Source: Aureibacillus halotolerans (lineage in GTDB: Bacteria > Bacillota > Bacilli > Bacillales > DSM-28697). From it: a stretch of 64,000 bases of DNA. Shown in pieces: positions 1 to 8,349 of the stretch (positions are counted from its first letter, which is position 1; each line of letters begins with the position of its first letter). The DNA is taken from the NCBI RefSeq assembly GCF_004363045.1, contig NZ_SNYJ01000016.1, positions 1 through 64,000 of the forward strand. The letters are read 5' to 3'. The translations under genes were made by a program, and so were the position numbers. The notes beneath the pieces were generated by a model. It did not search any database, had not been told where the DNA came from, and was given only the letters and a program-made list of their open reading frames with translations.

Positions 1-43
1 GCCGCCAGCGTTCGTCCTGAGCCAGGATCAAACTCTCCATAAT
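1..43 (-). rRNA. 16S rRNA, 5' end only
   Basis: The reverse complement contains the universal 5' 16S sequence GAGTTTGATCCTGGCTCAG followed by GACGAACGCTGGCGGC. The gene reads leftward out of the window, so only about the first 43 bases are present. The exact mature 5' end is estimated by analogy with Bacillus 16S. The tRNA cluster at 202-1078 lies upstream on the same strand and probably shares a transcript. Confidence 0.97.
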
Positions 44-201
44 AGTATGGTCTGGCGTTCATCAGTTCTCACTGATGTTCCATTCCTGCGTTGTTTCCTG
101 CGTTGTTGATTTAAGTAAAATCAACGGGATTTATTTTACATGTCTTTCAACATGGCACGTTTTTTTGCATTTGACTTCTGTTCAGTTTTCAAAGGACAAT
201 A
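44..201 (-). promoter_or_regulatory. rRNA leader between tRNA-Ile and 16S
   Basis: This 158-base spacer contains, on the minus strand, a stretch reading TTTGAAAACTGAACA, typical of Bacillus rRNA leaders and spacers. It also has a perfect 7-bp hairpin at 60-77 (CATCAGT/ACTGATG, loop of four) just upstream of the 16S start. I infer a processing and antitermination leader. No strong second promoter was recognised. Confidence 0.5.
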
Positions 202-279
<78 letters not shown>

Positions 280-294
280 CCACAGCATAAAAAA

Positions 295-368
295 TGGAGC
301 GGGTGATGGGAATCGAACCCACGACATCAGCTTGGAAGGCTGAGGTTTTACCACTAAACTACACCCGC
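295..368 (-). tRNA. tRNA-Gly (TCC)
   Basis: Cloverleaf with acceptor GCGGGTG/CACCCGC, anticodon loop CTTCCAA (TCC), T-loop TTCGATT and an encoded CCA. Confidence 0.97.
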
Positions 369-407
369 AAAGGTTGTATTATTTCTATTTATCGATCAAA
401 TGTAAGG

Positions 408-484
408 TGGCGCGCCCGAGAGGAGTCGAACCCCTAACCTTTTGATCCGTAGTCAAACGCTCTATCCAATTGAGCTACGGGCGC
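408..484 (-). tRNA. tRNA-Arg (ACG)
   Basis: Acceptor GCGCCCG/CGGGCGC, anticodon loop CTACGGA (ACG, wobble A likely deaminated to inosine) and an encoded CCA. Confidence 0.97.
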
Positions 485-524
485 ATATGGATGCGCTTTG
501 GCACCGATAAACAAAAAAGGATGA

Positions 525-609
<85 letters not shown>

Positions 610-637
610 AGAAAAAATGGTATGAAGTTAAAATTTC

Positions 638-712
638 TGGCTGGGCTAGCTGGATTCGAACCAGCGCATGACGGAGTCAAAGTCCGTTGCCTTACCGCTT
701 GGCTATAGCCCA
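638..712 (-). tRNA. tRNA-Gln (TTG)
   Basis: Acceptor TGGGCTA/TAGCCCA, anticodon loop CTTTGAC (TTG) and an encoded CCA. Confidence 0.97.
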
Positions 713-718
713 TTAAAA

Positions 719-794
719 TGGCGGTCCCGACCGGGATCGAACCGGCGATCTCCTGCGTGACAGGCAGGCATGTTAACCGCTACACCACGGGACC
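719..794 (-). tRNA. tRNA-Asp (GTC)
   Basis: Acceptor GGTCCCG/CGGGACC, anticodon stem-loop CCTGC-CTGTCAC-GCAGG (GTC) and an encoded CCA. Confidence 0.97.
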
Positions 795-831
795 TTATAG
801 CGCCGGCGTGACCGGCAAATATTCAACTGAA

Positions 832-903
832 TGACCCGTACGGGATTCGAACCCGTGTTACCGCCGTGAAAGGGCGGTGTCTTAACCGCTTGACCAACGG
901 GCC
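832..903 (-). tRNA. tRNA-Glu (TTC)
   Basis: Acceptor GGCCCGT/ACGGGTC, anticodon stem-loop CCGCC-CTTTCAC-GGCGG (TTC). The CCA end is not encoded (discriminator A followed by TTC). Confidence 0.96.
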
Positions 904-911
904 ATGCACAA

Positions 912-1002
912 TGGCGGAGAAGGAGGGATTTGAACCCTCGCGCCGCGTAAACGACCTACTCCCTTAGCAGGGGAGCCCCTTCAGCCACTTGGGTACTTCT
1001 CC
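912..1002 (-). tRNA. tRNA-Ser (GCT)
   Basis: Class II tRNA of about 91 nt with a long variable arm, acceptor GGAGAAG/CTTCTCC, anticodon loop TGCTAAG (GCT) and an encoded CCA. Confidence 0.96.
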
Positions 1003-1003
1003 A

Positions 1004-1078
1004 TGGCTCCACAGGCAGGATTCGAACCTGCGACCGATCGGTTAACAGCCGATAGCTCTACCACTGAGCTACTGTGGA
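1004..1078 (-). tRNA. tRNA-Asn (GTT)
   Basis: Acceptor TCCACAG/CTGTGGA, anticodon stem-loop ATCGG-CTGTTAA-CCGAT (GTT) and an encoded CCA. It is the first gene of the tRNA/rRNA transcript, 32 bases downstream of a consensus promoter. Confidence 0.97.
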
Positions 1079-1110
1079 ATAATAATTCAACGAATGAAGC
1101 GACGTTCTAT

Positions 1111-1139
1111 ATTGTAATTGACTGCAATTCAATTGTCAA
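1111..1139 (-). promoter_or_regulatory. sigma-A promoter of the tRNA-rRNA cluster
   Basis: On the minus strand, TTGACA (1134-1139), a 17-base spacer and TACAAT (1111-1116) form a near-consensus housekeeping promoter. The expected start lies about 25 bases upstream of tRNA-Asn. Confidence 0.85.
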
Positions 1140-1219
1140 CACATAGTTTGTAGACAATCGCGACCGCCTAATCTCTTTCGCAACGGCTTAATAAACTTAC
1201 CATATACGTTTCGTGCCAG

Positions 1220-1672
1220 TCAACTGAAATTCGTGATTTTTTTCAATTTCCCTCGACATCTTCCGCATACGTATCGGTCCGTCCGTATTCTGCGTTTACG
1301 GACGAAACGTTCTGAACAATCTTTGCATTCATAAAGATGGCTTATCCCTTTATTCTCAGGCAGTGCAGAGCAGTGCCTCGCCCCTCCAACTTCGGCTAAC
1401 AGCCTTTTGAATTCTTGATCGCGATGCTTGTATCCTTTCCCCTCTAAATGCAAATGATAGTGACAAAGCTCATGCTTTACTATGCTCGCAAGCTCTTTCT
1501 GACCAAACTGCTCAACATGCTTCGGGTTAATTTCAATATGATGGTCCCCTAATGCGTACCTTCCACCCGTGGTTCTCAGCCTTGGGTTAAAAAATGCCTT
1601 ATGATGAAATGGTTTCGAGAAATACTCGAGGGATATGTCTTCTACATACGCCTGCAAGTCATTATTGTCCAT
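1220..1672 (-). CDS. SprT-like zinc metalloprotease-fold protein (YdcK)
   Basis: The 150-residue product matches the bacterial SprT-like family. It has an HELCHYH zinc-metalloprotease motif at residues 67-73 and a C-terminal zinc ribbon of two CxxC pairs (residues 116-119 and 136-139). Length and position, beside cmpA and tex, fit B. subtilis ydcK. The ATG start follows a good AAGGAAGTGAGG ribosome site. Eukaryotic relatives (Spartan) cleave DNA-protein crosslinks, but the role of the bacterial protein is not settled. It is cytosolic with no signal or membrane segment. The gene diverges from cmpA. Confidence 0.9.
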   Translation of the reverse strand: MDNNDLQAYVEDISLEYFSKPFHHKAFFNPRLRTTGGRYALGDHHIEINPKHVEQFGQKELASIVKHELCHYHLHLEGKGYKHRDQEFKRLLAEVGGARHCSALPENKGISHLYECKDCSERFVRKRRIRTDRYVCGRCRGKLKKITNFS

Positions 1673-1775
1673 ACTGAATTCCTCACTTCCTTAAAGGAAC
1701 TGGTACATCAACAAGCTATGCCGCATAAAATGAAAAACGATCTAAGAACATAAAATGTTCAAGGAGGGAGCGTAT

Positions 1776-1889
1776 ATGCCACACTGGCTTAAAAAACAGC
1801 TTAAAAAAGCATACTTAGAAAAAAACCGCTACGAAATACGTTTGTTGAATCAATGCTGGTATTTTTATCGGAACAAGTACTCACCATAA
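1776..1889 (+). CDS. cmpA: CmpA, cortex morphogenetic protein (37 aa)
   Basis: A 37-residue ORF starts MPHWLKKQLKKAYLEKNR and contains LLNQCWYFYRNK, the strongly conserved Trp/Tyr-rich core of CmpA. A strong AAGGAGGG ribosome site lies at 1761-1768, eight bases before the ATG. In B. subtilis CmpA delays cortex formation and, with ClpXP, removes defective SpoIVA during spore coat assembly. It is also encoded between tex and ydcK there, so sequence and synteny agree. A GGAGAA/TTCTCC hairpin follows the stop. This is direct evidence that the organism sporulates. Confidence 0.93.
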   Translation: MPHWLKKQLKKAYLEKNRYEIRLLNQCWYFYRNKYSP

Positions 1890-1891
1890 TA

Positions 1892-1918
1892 AGGAGAACG
1901 CTTACTATTCTCCTCTTT
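1892..1918 (+). terminator. cmpA terminator-like hairpin
   Basis: AGGAGAA (1892-1898) pairs with TTCTCCT (1908-1914) and is followed by CTTT, directly after the cmpA stop. The T-run is short. Confidence 0.5.
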
Positions 1919-1999
1919 AAGATGAACAGCATTGACTCCAAAACCAAACACCGGCAATGAGCCCCGAACAAGGCAACGCACCAAAGAATACAAAGCCTG

Positions 2000-2026
2000 A
2001 GGAGAATACGACCGTTGTATTCTCCT
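2000..2026 (-). terminator. tex 3' hairpin
   Basis: A perfect 10-bp stem AGGAGAATAC/GTATTCTCCT with a 7-base loop lies 17 bases past the tex stop. There is no uridine run after it on the minus strand, so it may stabilise or process the mRNA rather than terminate. The arm repeats the GGAGAA sequence of the cmpA hairpin. Confidence 0.45.
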
Positions 2027-2042
2027 ACACAAGGAAATGTGG

Positions 2043-4196
2043 TTAAGGTTGAATCATTGTCAAGCCGATTCGCCCCTTGGCCGAATCAATCACATCAATC
2101 CATACGGTGACAACATCCCCAACTTGAACCACATCAAGAGGGTGCTTAACAAACCCTTTTTTTAACTTCGAAATATGGACAAGGCCATCCTGCTTTACAC
2201 CAATGTCAACAAAGGCACCAAAATCAATCACGTTTCGAACAGTACCTTGCATTTCCATACCTGCCTCTAGATCCTCCATTGTCGTAATGCCCTTCTTTAA
2301 CAGTGGCTGCGCGACGTCATCTCGGGGGTCTCTCGACGGCTTTTTTAAATCGGCAATAATGTCTTCTAATGTTAATGTACCTATCTCTAAGCGACTTGCG
2401 ACTTCTGAAACCTTAAGAGCGTCTAAATGTTTGGCAAGCTCCTGGCTTCCAATATCCTTTGTTGTCATGCCGAGTGTTTCTAGTAGACCTAAGGCGACTG
2501 GATAGCTTTCTGGATGAATGCTCGTCCTGTCCAATGGCACATCACCATCAGGCACTCGCAAAAAACCAATACATTGCTCAAACGTTTTATCACCAAGTCG
2601 TGGGACTTTTTTCAGCTGTGACCGTTTTGTAATGCGGCCTTTCTCTTCGCGAAACTGAACAATGTTTTTGGCAACACCTGAAGACAGACCTGCCACGTAG
2701 GACAACAGACTTGCTGAAGCCGTATTCACATTGACACCGACCTGGTTCACAGCGGTCTCAACGACGAACTGCAACGATTGCTGTAATTCTTTCTGTGATA
2801 CATCATGCTGATACTGACCGACGCCGACGGACTTAGGATCAATTTTCACCAATTCAGCCAGTGGATCCTGCACACGTCTTGCAATGGACACTGCACTACG
2901 TTCTTCTACTTGTAAATCAGGGAACTCTTCTCTTGCCAACGCAGAGGCTGAGTAAACGCTGGCGCCGGCCTCATTAACGATACAATACAACACAGGTGCA
3001 TCATACTCTTTGAGAAGCTCAGAAACGAATTCCTCCGTTTCGCGCGATGCTGTTCCATTGCCAATAGCGATGAGCCCTATCTCATATTGTTTGAGTGCTT
3101 TTTTGACGGTTGCTTTAGCTTCAGCAAATTTCCCCACTGGTTTATGAGGATAGATCACATCGATATAGAGAACTTTGCCCGTGTCGTCGACTGCCGCGAG
3201 CTTGCATCCAGTCCGATAGGCAGGATCTACCGCAAGCACATGCTTGCCTTTTAATGGAGGCTGAAGCAATAGGTTTTGCAGGTTTTTTGCAAACACATTT
3301 ATGGCCTGCTTCTCCGCTTTCTCAGTGAGCTCATTGCGAATATCACGCTCGACAGCGGGCTGCAACAATCGCTTATAGGCATCCTTCATGGCATCCTCAA
3401 GATAAGGAGTCGTCGGAGACGCAGGCTTTTTCACAACGTCTCTTACAAGCTTTTCAACAATGGTTTCGCTAGACGTGACAATAGAGACACGCAAAACACC
3501 TTCATTTTCCCCACGGTTGACTGCCAAAATGCGATGGGCAGCTGCCTTTTTCACCGCTTCGTCATAGTCGTAATACATCTCAAAGCGTTTTTTCTCATCA
3601 TCCGCTTCATTTTTCACCTTTGAAGAAAGCAGTCCAGTGTCGAACGTTTTTTGTCGAACAAACTGACGATTGTCTGGGTCATCCGCTACTTGCTCAGCAA
3701 GAATATCAAGTGCACCATGAAGTGCTTCCTCAGTTGTCGGTACATCATCATTCACAAAGTTAGCTGCTTTTGTTTCAGGGTCCTCGGCGTTTTCTTCAAG
3801 CAGCCATAAGGCGAGGGGTTCAAGGCCTTTTTCCTTCGCTTTGGTTCCACGTGTTCTTCGCTTTTGTTTATATGGACGATACAAATCCTCAACCTTTTGA
3901 AGCACGGTTGCTGCTTGAATATTCTCTTGAAGTTCCGTTGTAAGCTTGCCTTGTTCATCAATGAGGCGAATGACGTCCAGTTTTCGTTCTTCCAAATTCC
4001 CTATATATGTAGCTCGTTCAAGAATATCTTGAATTTGCACTTCATCCAGACTTCCAGTTTGTTCTTTACGGTATCTTGCGATAAACGGCACAGTGTTGCC
4101 TTCTTCTGTTAATGAAAGCACACTCTTTACCTGTTTGCTACTAATCGTTAATTCTTTTGCGATGAGATCAATGTGCTTCTGTTCTAGATTGCTCAT
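2043..4196 (-). CDS. tex: Tex family RNA-binding transcription accessory protein (YdcI)
   Basis: The 717-residue product has full Tex architecture: N-terminal helical Tex_N region, a YqgF/RNase H-like fold beginning near residue 315 (HVLAVDPAYRTGCKLAAVDD), helix-hairpin-helix repeats near 485-560 (NTASASLLSYVAGLSSGVAK), and a C-terminal S1 domain (GTVRNVIDFGAFVDIGVKQD) at about 645-715. Tex proteins bind nucleic acid through S1 and affect transcription and stress tolerance, but the precise role in Bacilli is not well defined. The ATG follows GAGGAGGAG. The size matches B. subtilis YdcI (about 719 aa). Confidence 0.95.
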   Translation of the reverse strand: MSNLEQKHIDLIAKELTISSKQVKSVLSLTEEGNTVPFIARYRKEQTGSLDEVQIQDILERATYIGNLEERKLDVIRLIDEQGKLTTELQENIQAATVLQKVEDLYRPYKQKRRTRGTKAKEKGLEPLALWLLEENAEDPETKAANFVNDDVPTTEEALHGALDILAEQVADDPDNRQFVRQKTFDTGLLSSKVKNEADDEKKRFEMYYDYDEAVKKAAAHRILAVNRGENEGVLRVSIVTSSETIVEKLVRDVVKKPASPTTPYLEDAMKDAYKRLLQPAVERDIRNELTEKAEKQAINVFAKNLQNLLLQPPLKGKHVLAVDPAYRTGCKLAAVDDTGKVLYIDVIYPHKPVGKFAEAKATVKKALKQYEIGLIAIGNGTASRETEEFVSELLKEYDAPVLYCIVNEAGASVYSASALAREEFPDLQVEERSAVSIARRVQDPLAELVKIDPKSVGVGQYQHDVSQKELQQSLQFVVETAVNQVGVNVNTASASLLSYVAGLSSGVAKNIVQFREEKGRITKRSQLKKVPRLGDKTFEQCIGFLRVPDGDVPLDRTSIHPESYPVALGLLETLGMTTKDIGSQELAKHLDALKVSEVASRLEIGTLTLEDIIADLKKPSRDPRDDVAQPLLKKGITTMEDLEAGMEMQGTVRNVIDFGAFVDIGVKQDGLVHISKLKKGFVKHPLDVVQVGDVVTVWIDVIDSAKGRIGLTMIQP

Positions 4197-4280
4197 ATAA
4201 CTCCTCCTCGTCCATGGCTTTATTCAACATAGCATTATTGCAAAACAAAGGGCAAGCCATCCTCCTCTTTTATGCACAAC

Positions 4281-4306
4281 AAAAAAACTTTCAGTACGCC
4301 TGAAAG
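4281..4306 (-). terminator. sigB operon terminator
   Basis: On the minus strand CTTTCAG, GCGTA, CTGAAAG is followed by seven T residues, 17 bases after the rsbX stop. This is a clear rho-independent terminator ending the rsb operon. Confidence 0.88.
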
Positions 4307-4322
4307 CCTTTCATTCATGCTA

Positions 4323-4931
4323 TTATCGTGCAAATGTGCCGATAAGATACGTCACATCATCTGTTGGCTTTTCTTCAATCGATGTGGCCAGCTGCTCGAA
4401 CGCGCTCTTGGTTGACTTCAATTGCCATCCTACATTTCGAGGTGATCGCAACTCCAACCCATCGGAATGAATTAAAAATGTGCTCCCTTGCTCACAAGGA
4501 AAGGTTTGGATCTTGAGCTTTTGCGGTCTTCCAGATAGATATCCCGATTGCGGCAATGGATAGGTGAGCTTCCCTGTCGCTGAATGAAAGAACAAGCGAA
4601 TGTTCCCTATTGATGCACAAGTAAGTTCTTTCTTCACATAATCCACGAAAAATACCGTGAGCACGGCGCCGCGCTTATCTTTCATCGCATGGTTGGCACG
4701 CAAGAATAGCTGCTCAATATTTTCTAAAGCATGATGAGAACGAATTTCTGAGATCGCCGCATGAGACGCCTTATTCGCGTCAACTCCACTCCCAAGGCCG
4801 TCAGCCAAGGCACAAACAAAATAGTCCTCAGTTTCCTCAAAGAAAAAGCTGTCACCACACGTCTCTTGGCCGCCTTTTGCTCGTTGAAATGAAAAGACGT
4901 CCATCCGACGAAGCTGCTGATTTTTTTTCAT
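4323..4931 (-). CDS. rsbX: RsbX, phosphoserine phosphatase of the stressosome
   Basis: RsbX is a small PP2C-type phosphatase that dephosphorylates RsbS and RsbR and so resets the stressosome after stress. The product contains the PP2C motifs CGDSFFF and ADGLGSG near the N terminus and HSDGLEL and DDVTYLI toward the C terminus, and is of the usual length (about 200 aa). The longest ORF starts at a GTG at 4943, but I prefer the ATG at 4931: it lies just past the sigB stop and has a GGAG sequence 11 bases upstream. It is the last gene of the operon, followed by a terminator. Confidence 0.92.
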   Translation of the reverse strand: MKKNQQLRRMDVFSFQRAKGGQETCGDSFFFEETEDYFVCALADGLGSGVDANKASHAAISEIRSHHALENIEQLFLRANHAMKDKRGAVLTVFFVDYVKKELTCASIGNIRLFFHSATGKLTYPLPQSGYLSGRPQKLKIQTFPCEQGSTFLIHSDGLELRSPRNVGWQLKSTKSAFEQLATSIEEKPTDDVTYLIGTFAR

Positions 4932-4933
4932 AC

Positions 4934-5725
4934 TTAAAGGCACTCCGTAGATTCCACACGCATTGCCTCTTTTAATTTCTTAAGAGCACGGCGTTGCAGC
5001 CTCGACACATGCATTTGTGAAATACCTAGAAGGTCGCCAGTTTCTTTTTGACTCATATTTTCGAAATACGTGCACTTTAAAATCTCTTGTTCCCGCTCGG
5101 ACAAGACATGGAACACTTTTTCAAGCAGCATACGCTGATCCGTTGTCTCATACCCACTCTCTTGCTTCCCAACAAGATCTAGCAATGTGACTGTGCTTCC
5201 TTCAGAATCAGCTTCGATCGAGCTATCTACGGATAGAGCTTGATAACTCTTTCCCATCTCCATCGTTTCCAGCACATCTTCTTCTGAGACCTCTAAATAC
5301 TCCGCAATTTCGTCAATTTTTGGCGACCGCTGAAGCGCTGTTGTTAATTCTTCAACCGCACGTTTAATTTTCGGTCCAAGCTCTTTGATTCGTCTTGGCA
5401 CGTGTACACTCCACGTTTTATCACGAATAAATCGCTTGATCTCACCGATAATCGTCGGTACAGCAAAAGACTCAAAGCTTTTTCCAAAGGTGCTGTCGTA
5501 TCTGCGGATGGAGGCAAGCAACCCGATCATTCCGACTTGAACAAGATCATCATGAATGCTTCTGCCTCTTGAATACTTTCGAGCAAGTGAAACGACAAGA
5601 TCATTGTATTTCAGAACAATTTTTTCTTTGACTTCTTCATTCTCAGGATCTTCCTGAGATTGTTTGATCCATTCGTACACTTCAGTTGATTTAGTTTTGT
5701 TGTGGGGCCGAGATTGTGTCGACAC
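4934..5725 (-). CDS. sigB: General stress sigma factor SigB
   Basis: This is the alternative sigma factor of the general stress response. The product shows sigma-70 region 2 (DDLVQVGMIGLLASIRRYD), the SigB/SigF-type block AVPTIIGEIKRFIRDKTWSV, region 3, and a region 4 helix-turn-helix (SQKETGDLLGISQMHVSRLQ). I chose the GTG at 5725, which follows GGAGG and gives an N terminus (VSTQSRPHNKT) alignable with B. subtilis SigB. The upstream ATG at 5740 is the alternative. The start overlaps rsbW by 35 bases, as in other Bacilli, suggesting translational coupling. It is expressed from the internal sigma-B promoter at 6544-6569. Confidence 0.97.
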   Translation of the reverse strand: MSTQSRPHNKTKSTEVYEWIKQSQEDPENEEVKEKIVLKYNDLVVSLARKYSRGRSIHDDLVQVGMIGLLASIRRYDSTFGKSFESFAVPTIIGEIKRFIRDKTWSVHVPRRIKELGPKIKRAVEELTTALQRSPKIDEIAEYLEVSEEDVLETMEMGKSYQALSVDSSIEADSEGSTVTLLDLVGKQESGYETTDQRMLLEKVFHVLSEREQEILKCTYFENMSQKETGDLLGISQMHVSRLQRRALKKLKEAMRVESTECL

Positions 5726-6176
5726 TATCCTCCACCTCATCTCTTTCCAGAAACTTAGTCATAAGAACGACGACACCCGCTTCACTGGTCAGCTCAACTT
5801 TGTCCATCAATGTATCTATGAGGAACAAGCCGAGACCACCCTCCGTCAAATGATCTACAGGAGTATCTGTGCTTACTGGACCTAATTTCTTTTTAATTCC
5901 ATTTAGGTCAATGCTTTTTCCGCTATCAGATACCATAAGCTCAAGACGGTCCTCGTAAACGCCAAAGCCGATTTTTATTTCACCGTCCTCATCATCCTGA
6001 TAGGCATGATGAACAGCGTTTGTACATGCCTCGGAAAGCGCCACTTTTACATCTTCAATTTCTTCATAGTTAAATCCCATACGGTTCGCAACGCCTGAAA
6101 CCGTTAGACGAACGACACCTACATACTCAGGCTTTGCAGGAATTGTCATTTCAACGAAATCGAAGACCTCCTTCAT
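5691..6176 (-). CDS. rsbW: RsbW, anti-sigma-B factor/serine kinase
   Basis: RsbW binds SigB and also phosphorylates and inactivates RsbV. The 161-residue protein has the GHKL ATPase features of the family: an N-box (ALSEACTNAVHHAY, about residues 47-60), a G1 box (MVSDSGKSID) and a G2 glycine loop (EGGLGLFLIDTLMD, about 112-125). Its ATG overlaps the rsbV stop by four bases (ATGA) and its 3' end overlaps sigB, which keeps anti-sigma and sigma production in step. Confidence 0.96.
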   Translation of the reverse strand: MKEVFDFVEMTIPAKPEYVGVVRLTVSGVANRMGFNYEEIEDVKVALSEACTNAVHHAYQDDEDGEIKIGFGVYEDRLELMVSDSGKSIDLNGIKKKLGPVSTDTPVDHLTEGGLGLFLIDTLMDKVELTSEAGVVVLMTKFLERDEVEDSVDTISAPQQN

Positions 6177-6505
6177 TGCAATTCACCCCTCATTGAATTG
6201 TCTATCTCTAACACTTCCGTAAGACCGGTAATGGTAAACAGACGTTCAACCCGCTTGTTCATACCAGTGAGCTTAATGTTGCCATTGTTTTTCTTGGCTG
6301 ATTTGAGTGCTCCAATAAAGACGCCAAGACCCGTGCTGTCCATATACGACACGTCTGTGAGATCGACAATAACCTCGGCACCTTCCTGTTCGGTCAATGG
6401 AAGTAGAGCCTCACGTAGCTTTGGTGCTGTAAACGCATCTACCTCTCCAGTAAGACGAACTAGGTGGGTAGATTGTGTTGTATTTTGATCTATTGTTAAG
6501 TTCAT
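6173..6505 (-). CDS. rsbV: RsbV, anti-anti-sigma factor
   Basis: A STAS-domain anti-anti-sigma factor that in its unphosphorylated form sequesters RsbW and frees SigB. The phosphorylatable serine lies in DVSYMDSTGLGVFIGAL, matching Ser56 of B. subtilis RsbV. I chose the ATG at 6505 (MNLTIDQNTT) because it has an AGAGGTG ribosome site and gives the family length of 110 aa. The longer ORF to 6553 would read through the sigma-B promoter. It is the first gene of the autoregulated rsbV-rsbW-sigB-rsbX unit. Confidence 0.96.
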   Translation of the reverse strand: MNLTIDQNTTQSTHLVRLTGEVDAFTAPKLREALLPLTEQEGAEVIVDLTDVSYMDSTGLGVFIGALKSAKKNNGNIKLTGMNKRVERLFTITGLTEVLEIDNSMRGELQ

Positions 6506-6543
6506 AAAGTACACCTCTTTAATTGTCATTGTGCCTTTTACAA

Positions 6544-6569
6544 GTACCCACAAATGGAAGCAGTTAAAC
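6544..6569 (-). promoter_or_regulatory. Autoregulatory sigma-B promoter upstream of rsbV
   Basis: On the minus strand, GTTTAA (6564-6569), a 14-base spacer and GGGTAC (6544-6549) match the sigma-B consensus (GTTTAA, N12-15, GGGWAW), 38 bases upstream of rsbV. Its position, overlapping the rsbU stop codon, is the same as in B. subtilis and provides positive feedback on sigB. Confidence 0.93.
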
Positions 6570-7574
6570 GTCTCTACGTAATATAATTAGCGTAAAATCG
6601 TCTCTCAGCTCAAATTCTTGCAACCGAGCAAGTTCATCGTACACACCTTCAACAATTTCCTGTGGACACTTATCCATATTCTTCTGGATAAGCTCTGCGA
6701 TGAATTCCCGCTCAATAAATTGATCTCCTGCTCGACATTCTGTGACACCATCTGACAAGAGGACAATCATGTCGCCTGGCGCCAGATCAAGACGATATTC
6801 TTCGAAGGTCGCCGTACGCGTCACACCAAGAACCAATCCTTTTGTTGATATCTCAGTAAAGCGGTTTTCTTTTGCATTGTAATAAAATCCAGGCTCATGG
6901 CCAGCAGAAGAAAAAAAGAAGCTATGAATGCGCGGATCATAAATGCCATACAACATCGTAATAAACATACTTGGATCAACATTATGTTCGACAACACGAT
7001 TTAAATTTTCCAAAACCGCTCCCGGCTGCATCCTTGTCTCTGGAAGGCTGTCCATTGAGTATTTGATCATCGACATGCATAAAGCAGCAGGCATTCCCTT
7101 CCCAATCACATCGGCAATGGCGACTCCTAAACAATCGTTTTCGTCTTGAGCGAAATGGTAATAATCCCCGTTCATTTGTTTTGCAGGCACACTTTTCGCT
7201 CCAACCTTCACGCCTGGTAAGTTTGGTGTCTCGGTTTGCAGCAAGGTCGTTTGCATGTTCGCTGCAACTTCTATCTCTGTTTTTAGTTCAAGCTGTTGGT
7301 GGCGTAAGCTTTGATGCTCACGATACGCAAAGCCATAACCAATCATAACCTCTAGCAGAACATCAAAAGATTTCCGGATTTCTTCAGGTACGTCTGGATA
7401 GATTTCTTCAAGCACACCTACATGCAGGCTGACAATCTCTTCTGGAGAAATGCGCTGTTCAATTGCTTTTCGGCTCAATTCTTGCCCTTTGTAAAGCGTT
7501 TGTTCATCTTGCTTTTGTAAATAGTGAATTAATATTTCTTTGTATTTTTGCTGAACGAGGTCTCTCATTTCCAA
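6564..7574 (-). CDS. rsbU: RsbU, environmental-stress PP2C phosphatase
   Basis: RsbU, when bound by RsbT, dephosphorylates RsbV and so triggers SigB. The 336-residue protein has an N-terminal RsbT-binding helical domain (about 1-85), a linker, and a PP2C/SpoIIE domain (about 125-335) with metal-site motifs MNGDYYHF, ADVIGKGMPAAL, SDGVTEC and DDFTLIIL. The start is TTG at 7574, preceded by AAGGAGGG. This gives MEMRDLVQQKY, which aligns with B. subtilis MDFREVIEQRY. An ATG two codons later is the alternative. Confidence 0.96.
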   Translation of the reverse strand: MEMRDLVQQKYKEILIHYLQKQDEQTLYKGQELSRKAIEQRISPEEIVSLHVGVLEEIYPDVPEEIRKSFDVLLEVMIGYGFAYREHQSLRHQQLELKTEIEVAANMQTTLLQTETPNLPGVKVGAKSVPAKQMNGDYYHFAQDENDCLGVAIADVIGKGMPAALCMSMIKYSMDSLPETRMQPGAVLENLNRVVEHNVDPSMFITMLYGIYDPRIHSFFFSSAGHEPGFYYNAKENRFTEISTKGLVLGVTRTATFEEYRLDLAPGDMIVLLSDGVTECRAGDQFIEREFIAELIQKNMDKCPQEIVEGVYDELARLQEFELRDDFTLIILRRDV

Positions 7575-7589
7575 AACCTTACGCCCTCC

Positions 7590-7991
7590 TTATCGGAGCC
7601 ATTTCTTCGCCGTAATTTCTGTTCCTTCTCCTTCTTTCGAACGTAAATCAAACTCATCCATCAAACGTTTCACTCCTGGAAGCCCTGCACCTAAACCACC
7701 TGATGTTGAATATCCATCTTCCATGACTCGTTTAATATCTTTTATCCCTGGTCCATTATCAATAGATGAAATCACAAGACCTCTTTTTCCAATTTCTTCG
7801 ATAGGATAAATGCATATGCGTCCTGTCCCTGCGTATAAATAGATGTTTCTAGCTAACTCTGATACAGCGGTTGTGATTCTGGCCTGGTCGACGTTTCCAA
7901 AGCCAATGTCCTTGGCCACATTGCGTCCCAATTGCCTTGCGGCCACGATATCCCATTCTTTTACTACTTCTACACAGGATTGAATGTTCAT
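7590..7991 (-). CDS. rsbT: RsbT, switch kinase and RsbU activator
   Basis: RsbT is a GHKL-fold serine/threonine kinase that phosphorylates RsbR and RsbS in the stressosome and, once released, activates RsbU. The 133-residue product has the N-box SELARNIYLYAG, the G1 box SSIDNGPGI and the glycine loop GGLGAGLPGVKRLMDEF. It starts at ATG 7991, one base after the rsbS stop, in tight operon order S-T-U. Confidence 0.96.
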   Translation of the reverse strand: MNIQSCVEVVKEWDIVAARQLGRNVAKDIGFGNVDQARITTAVSELARNIYLYAGTGRICIYPIEEIGKRGLVISSIDNGPGIKDIKRVMEDGYSTSGGLGAGLPGVKRLMDEFDLRSKEGEGTEITAKKWLR

Positions 7992-7992
7992 G

Positions 7993-8349
7993 CTAACTCC
8001 CCAGCTCCTGCTGCAACTTATCCAATCCTTGTTCTAAATCCAGTGCAGTCGGGACGGTCCGCATGGATATACCGAGATCAATAAGGGTGATAGCTACAGC
8101 AGGCTGAATTCCAGTGAGCACGACTTTTGCGCCCATTAAATTTGACATATTGACAACATCACCAAGGACCTTGGCGATAAAAGAATCAATCATATCCACA
8201 GATGTCAGATCAATCACAATGCCTTTTGCACCTGTTTCGTGGATCTTGTCCAACAGATCCTCCTGAAATTGAAGTGCTGTCTGATCGTCCAGCTCCCATT
8301 GGATGGTAATAAGCAGATAATCATGAAGCTTTAAAATTGGGATTCTCAT
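7993..8349 (-). CDS. rsbS: RsbS, stressosome scaffold and RsbT antagonist
   Basis: A minimal 118-residue STAS protein that co-assembles with RsbR into the stressosome core and holds RsbT in unstressed cells. The motif [13 protein letters not shown] carries the serine equivalent to phosphorylated Ser59. The ATG overlaps the rsbR stop (ATGA). Confidence 0.96.
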   Translation of the reverse strand: MRIPILKLHDYLLITIQWELDDQTALQFQEDLLDKIHETGAKGIVIDLTSVDMIDSFIAKVLGDVVNMSNLMGAKVVLTGIQPAVAITLIDLGISMRTVPTALDLEQGLDKLQQELGS

